Part shown: positions 17,124 through 20,000 of the stretch, in pieces
Numbering within the stretch: position 1 is the first letter of the stretch
Layout: each line of letters opens with the position of its first letter
Assembly (NCBI GenBank): GCA_018398765.1
Contig: JAHBMJ010005036.1
Span: forward strand, 1-20,000
Direction of reading: 5' to 3'
Length of the DNA: 20,000 nt
Source: Chromera velia
Taxonomy: Eukaryota > Sar > Chromeraceae
Translations under genes and position numbers: made by a program
The notes under the pieces: generated by a model
Database searches by the model: none
Told to the model about the DNA's origin: nothing
Seen by the model: only the letters and a program-made list of their open reading frames with translations

Positions 17124-17128
17124 CATGT
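17124..17128. repeat. Target-site duplication CATGT, right copy
   Basis: Matches 11011-11015. Confidence 0.85.
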
Positions 17129-18764
17129 AATTTATAATCAATATAAACTAGTAGATGTTATCCAACAAATTATTTAAACAACGATTACTAGATTCGTAAC
17201 TAGAATATATCAATTTAAAAAAGGTTTTATTCTATATATAGTTAATTCTATTTAGAGTTAATTCTATATAGGGCTAATTGAAACAAAAGGAGGCAGGGAG
17301 GCGGATCGAAAGTCAGTAGGCAGATCGAGAGCTAGGGCTCAGAAAGGCAGATATATATAAACAAGCAGTTGCACATGCATGGTACTCTAGCAAGGAACTA
17401 GACAAGGAAAGAGACCAAGTAGACGGGCAACAGGAAATGGGTTGCCGGGTTGCCCAGCACAGGTACGCATGGCAAGGAAGCAGCACGGAAGAAAGGTGGT
17501 GTTCGAAGGCAGAAGAAAATTCATGCAGAGTCATTGCAGACCGAAGAGGTCCATGTAGCTTGGTGGAGGGAACAAGGGAGGCCTCTGGAGGTTGAGACGG
17601 TGTGAGTCACAGCCAAATGAGTCAATCAGTCATCGCGGATGGAAAACTTTGTGAAAAAGTAGACAGAGAACAGCCTTGCAGAAGGAGGAAAGAGGGGCGA
17701 ATACTTCAGACTAGGCAACCGGTTACAGGACCCCAGCCTGGTCCCACAACAGACTGCATGGAATTAAATTGATGCATATATTTTTTCTTTCAGGTATTAT
17801 CCCATGGAGGTGACGGTCAGCATCCAGAAGAAAGAATGTTCAAGTCTGATCAGAGGGCTACAGGGAAGGAACAGAACAGAGGGCAACGGAGACGCACTAA
17901 GTGCTTGAGCATCTCGGACCAGCAGGCCGATAGCCACAAACTCCCAGCAACGCTCCACCCTCCCTCCCACTCCCTCGACACACAAGAGACCAACCAAGGA
18001 AGCTAGATCACCTGCATGCCTAGCCTTTCCTTTCAGACCCCCCCCTTCGTTTTGCGTTGCGCCTCCTTCTCCGCCTCTTTGCTTCTCTTTCTTATCTGTT
18101 GTGCATATCAGTGTGTGTCAGAAAGCGTCTAGGATGATTCTACGATCTTCTCGCGCGCCGATTTCCTTCCAGGGCTCTCCCAGTGGCCGTTTACCAGGAG
18201 TCGCCGCCTGCACACCAACACACCACACGCGAACGACCAGGTATGATTTCTGTCCTTTTTTCTCGAAAGGTCCCAACAGAACAAAAACGAACAAGAAAGA
18301 GAACTCACTACCTCTCTCCCTCCTGCCGGTCAGGGAGAATGAACACCGCCTCCTCCTCCTCTTCCCCTACGCCCTCCCAGCGATGTGCAAACACTGACCA
18401 GCATACACACTCATCTTCTTTCTCACACAGGCAGACAGACACGATGGCAAGCAGACAGACACACGAACAGACCAACAGAGAAACATGCAGTGTCCTCTCA
18501 GGAACACTCGCTGCCACCCTCAGCCGGGCACACAGAAAAAAAAATCAAAAGAAGGCCTTACGCCTCCCCCCTGCAGAAGAAAAGATACTCACTCAAACGG
18601 ATTCATTCGGCCCTGATGTTCCCCCCCTACCAGAACAGACAGACAACATCTCCGGTCCATTTCCAAATCCCCCTTCCCCCTCGATGATCCAGTGGCAGAT
18701 CACAGACAGCCAACCCGCCGCAGAAGACGAAACGAAAACACTCGTGGAGGCAAAACAAAACAAA

Positions 18765-18765
<1 letters not shown>
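17129..18765. other. Host sequence right of the copia element, no gene supported
   Basis: AT-rich to about 17290, then mixed. A pyrimidine tract ending TTTCTTTCAG near 17794 resembles a 3' splice site and is followed by a 35-codon ATG frame (17803), too short to call. From 18000 the plus strand becomes C-rich, with long but low-complexity open frames. Confidence 0.45.
17240..17271 (+). repeat. 16-bp tandem duplication AGTTAATTCTATTTAG
   Basis: 17240-17255 and 17256-17271 differ at one base. A third partial copy (GGCTAATTG) follows. Confidence 0.85.

Positions 18766-18796
<31 letters not shown>
18766..18796 (+). repeat. (CA)n microsatellite
   Basis: Fifteen or so uninterrupted CA units. It would lie in an intron if the minus-strand exon at 18888-19007 is real. 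Confidence 0.95.
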
Positions 18797-18799
<3 letters not shown>

Positions 18800-18887
18800 C
18801 CCTTGCACCCGACAGCCCACTCTCACAGTAAAAGCAAAACATCACACACAGCCAAAAGAGAAGAGCCCCTCCCAGTCCCCCACCCAC

Positions 18888-19007
18888 CGCCAGCGTTGTC
18901 AGCTCCCCAGTTGCCGCCGCCGCCGGAGCCCCAGTCGTCTCCGCCAGCAGGTGCGCCCTCAGCGCCGGCAGTCCACTCGCCTCCGGCAGGCTGGGCACCC
19001 CACTCCT
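18888..19007 (-). CDS. Candidate exon for a Trp-rich acidic tail (ribosomal protein SA-like tail or WG/GW hook)
   Basis: On the minus strand a good 3' splice site (pyrimidine-rich, CTGATTGATTGATTGACGCAG) ends at 19008. The next codons read EEWGAQPAGGEW, then GGDDWGSGGGGNWGADNAG. Acidic residue-Trp-Gly/Ser/Thr units are spaced about 9-14 residues apart. This resembles the [DE]-W-[ST]-A-x-P repeats at the C-terminus of 40S ribosomal protein SA (uS2). Because several are WG pairs, an Argonaute-binding WG/GW platform is the alternative. A donor-like G|GTGGGT follows at 18887. Without splicing, the frame runs on to a TGA near 18826. Upstream exons would lie beyond a long intron and were not found in the window. 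Confidence 0.4.
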
Positions 19008-20000
19008 CTGCGTCAATCAATCAATCAGTCAAAAGCAAACAGAAGACAGCAGCAAAAGATGATCAACAACAGAAAAGACACAAGCATAAAAGGGTTCCAG
19101 GAGACCCCTGGCCCGCGTGCACAAACATCCCATCACACCATGTATGCACCAGTCCAAAAACTTCGACTGTCCCCAGAGAGACCCAAAGCGCCAGAGGAGA
19201 GACCAGTCTACATGGAGGCACCAGACCGGACCGAGGCGACAAGAGACACCAAGTCTGCTTCATCCCGCCTCACAGCCCCCCCCGGCCTGCATGCCCGTCT
19301 GCTGTGTGCAAACCTGCCGGTACCATCGGCTGGCCACCCCGCAGCCTTTCTCTAATAAACTACCCAAATCAGAGTGTGGTCACGCACGTACCCGCTCTCT
19401 CTCAGCACTTCTACCTCCCTCTTCGTCCGCAGCGCTCGCTGTCCTGTTCCCTCCGACCTAGATTACCTTTCCTTTGTTTTCTTCCTGCAAACGCCCCACC
19501 CCCCTTCTAACGCCAAACAACCAGAAACAGAACAAAATCCCTCCCATTCTTTCCTTCCACCCCACCTCTTCCCCAGAGGGAAGGCATCCTTTCCAATCAC
19601 CATTTCGGGACACTCCCAAGATTTCTCTTCTCTCCTCTCTCCCCAGCGCCTCCCATCCAAACTGGCCTTTTTTTCCTTTTTCCTCCCCCTCGCGCTCCTG
19701 TTTTTTTCTCCTCCCCCCAAATGAGTCACTGACTCCTACTGAAAACACAACACTTCCCCGCTGTCTTCCTCGTGAGGTACAGGTCTCCCTCTCCTTTTCC
19801 CTCCTTCCAACGTTCTCTTTCTCATCCTTCCTCGTCATCGATCTTCAGGTACAACCCCCCATCTTCGCCGCAGTGAATTAGTCTAAGCCACCGCAGCGCC
19901 AAAACATCAACGAAGACCAGGCCTCCTTCCTATTTGGCCCCCGCGGTTTCTTCTCTCTCATTTCTCCCGCGACCCTCCCTCCCTGCATGCATCTCTCTCC
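19008..20000. other. C-rich host sequence, possibly intron of a minus-strand gene
   Basis: Strong C/T bias on the plus strand. If the exon at 18888-19007 is real, this is its upstream intron, ending in a pyrimidine tract and branch-point-like CTGAT on the minus strand. I found no further recognisable exon up to 20000. Confidence 0.35.

Noticed and set aside
17794-17910. Splice-acceptor-like TTTCTTTCAG followed by a short ATG frame
   Set aside because: Only 35 codons to a TGA, no motif, no matching donor or second exon recognised.
18183-19510. Plus-strand frames of 390 and 272 codons
   Set aside because: Both are Pro/Ser/Thr/Gln/His-rich translations of C-rich and CA-repeat DNA in overlapping frames. 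They have no domain and lie antisense to the better exon candidate.

Overview
This window looks like repeat-rich nuclear DNA from a eukaryote, probably a protist or alga. It has no bacterial operon layout. It contains two essentially full-length LTR retrotransposons, long compound tetranucleotide arrays and spliceosomal-type splice signals. The species cannot be told from the sequence, and no RNA gene was found.

Layout: 1-2861 is non-coding, with a GA tract, a short diverged duplication and a 0.6 kb mosaic of tetranucleotide repeats. 2867-8778 is a Ty3/gypsy element of the chromovirus type on the minus strand, flanked by the 5-bp target duplication AATAC. Its order is 5' LTR, primer-binding site inside a hairpin, gag with a zinc knuckle, protease, RT, RNase H, integrase, chromodomain, polypurine tract and 3' LTR. 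8784-11010 is host spacer with a 33-bp minisatellite, GTGA/GAAT arrays and small tandem duplications. 11016-17123 is a Ty1/copia element on the plus strand, flanked by CATGT. Its order is LTR, leader, gag, protease, integrase, RT, RNase H, polypurine tract and LTR. 17129-20000 is host sequence. The only coding candidate there is a minus-strand exon (18888-19007) for a Trp-rich acidic tail, resembling either the ribosomal protein SA tail or a WG/GW Argonaute hook.

Most interesting points: (1) The copia gag-pol junction carries a complete apparent -1 frameshift signal: G GGT TTG directly before the gag stop, a 7-nt spacer, then sequence that folds as an H-type pseudoknot. It lies exactly where the two frames must join. 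(2) The gypsy polyprotein is one continuous frame of about 1,657 codons with no frameshift. It is interrupted by ten stops that are all TAG or TAA and is ended by TGA. This fits either C-to-T/G-to-A decay or a nuclear code in which UAR is read as glutamine. (3) Both elements place the primer-binding site in an inverted repeat, and both appear to have LTR ends other than TG..CA. (4) LTR-LTR differences are almost all transitions (39 of 41 substitutions counted by eye).

Both elements look complete in structure but individually damaged. The gypsy copy has Asn at the first integrase Asp position and an Asp-Leu-Gly protease motif. The copia copy has two probable indels and ten in-frame stops.
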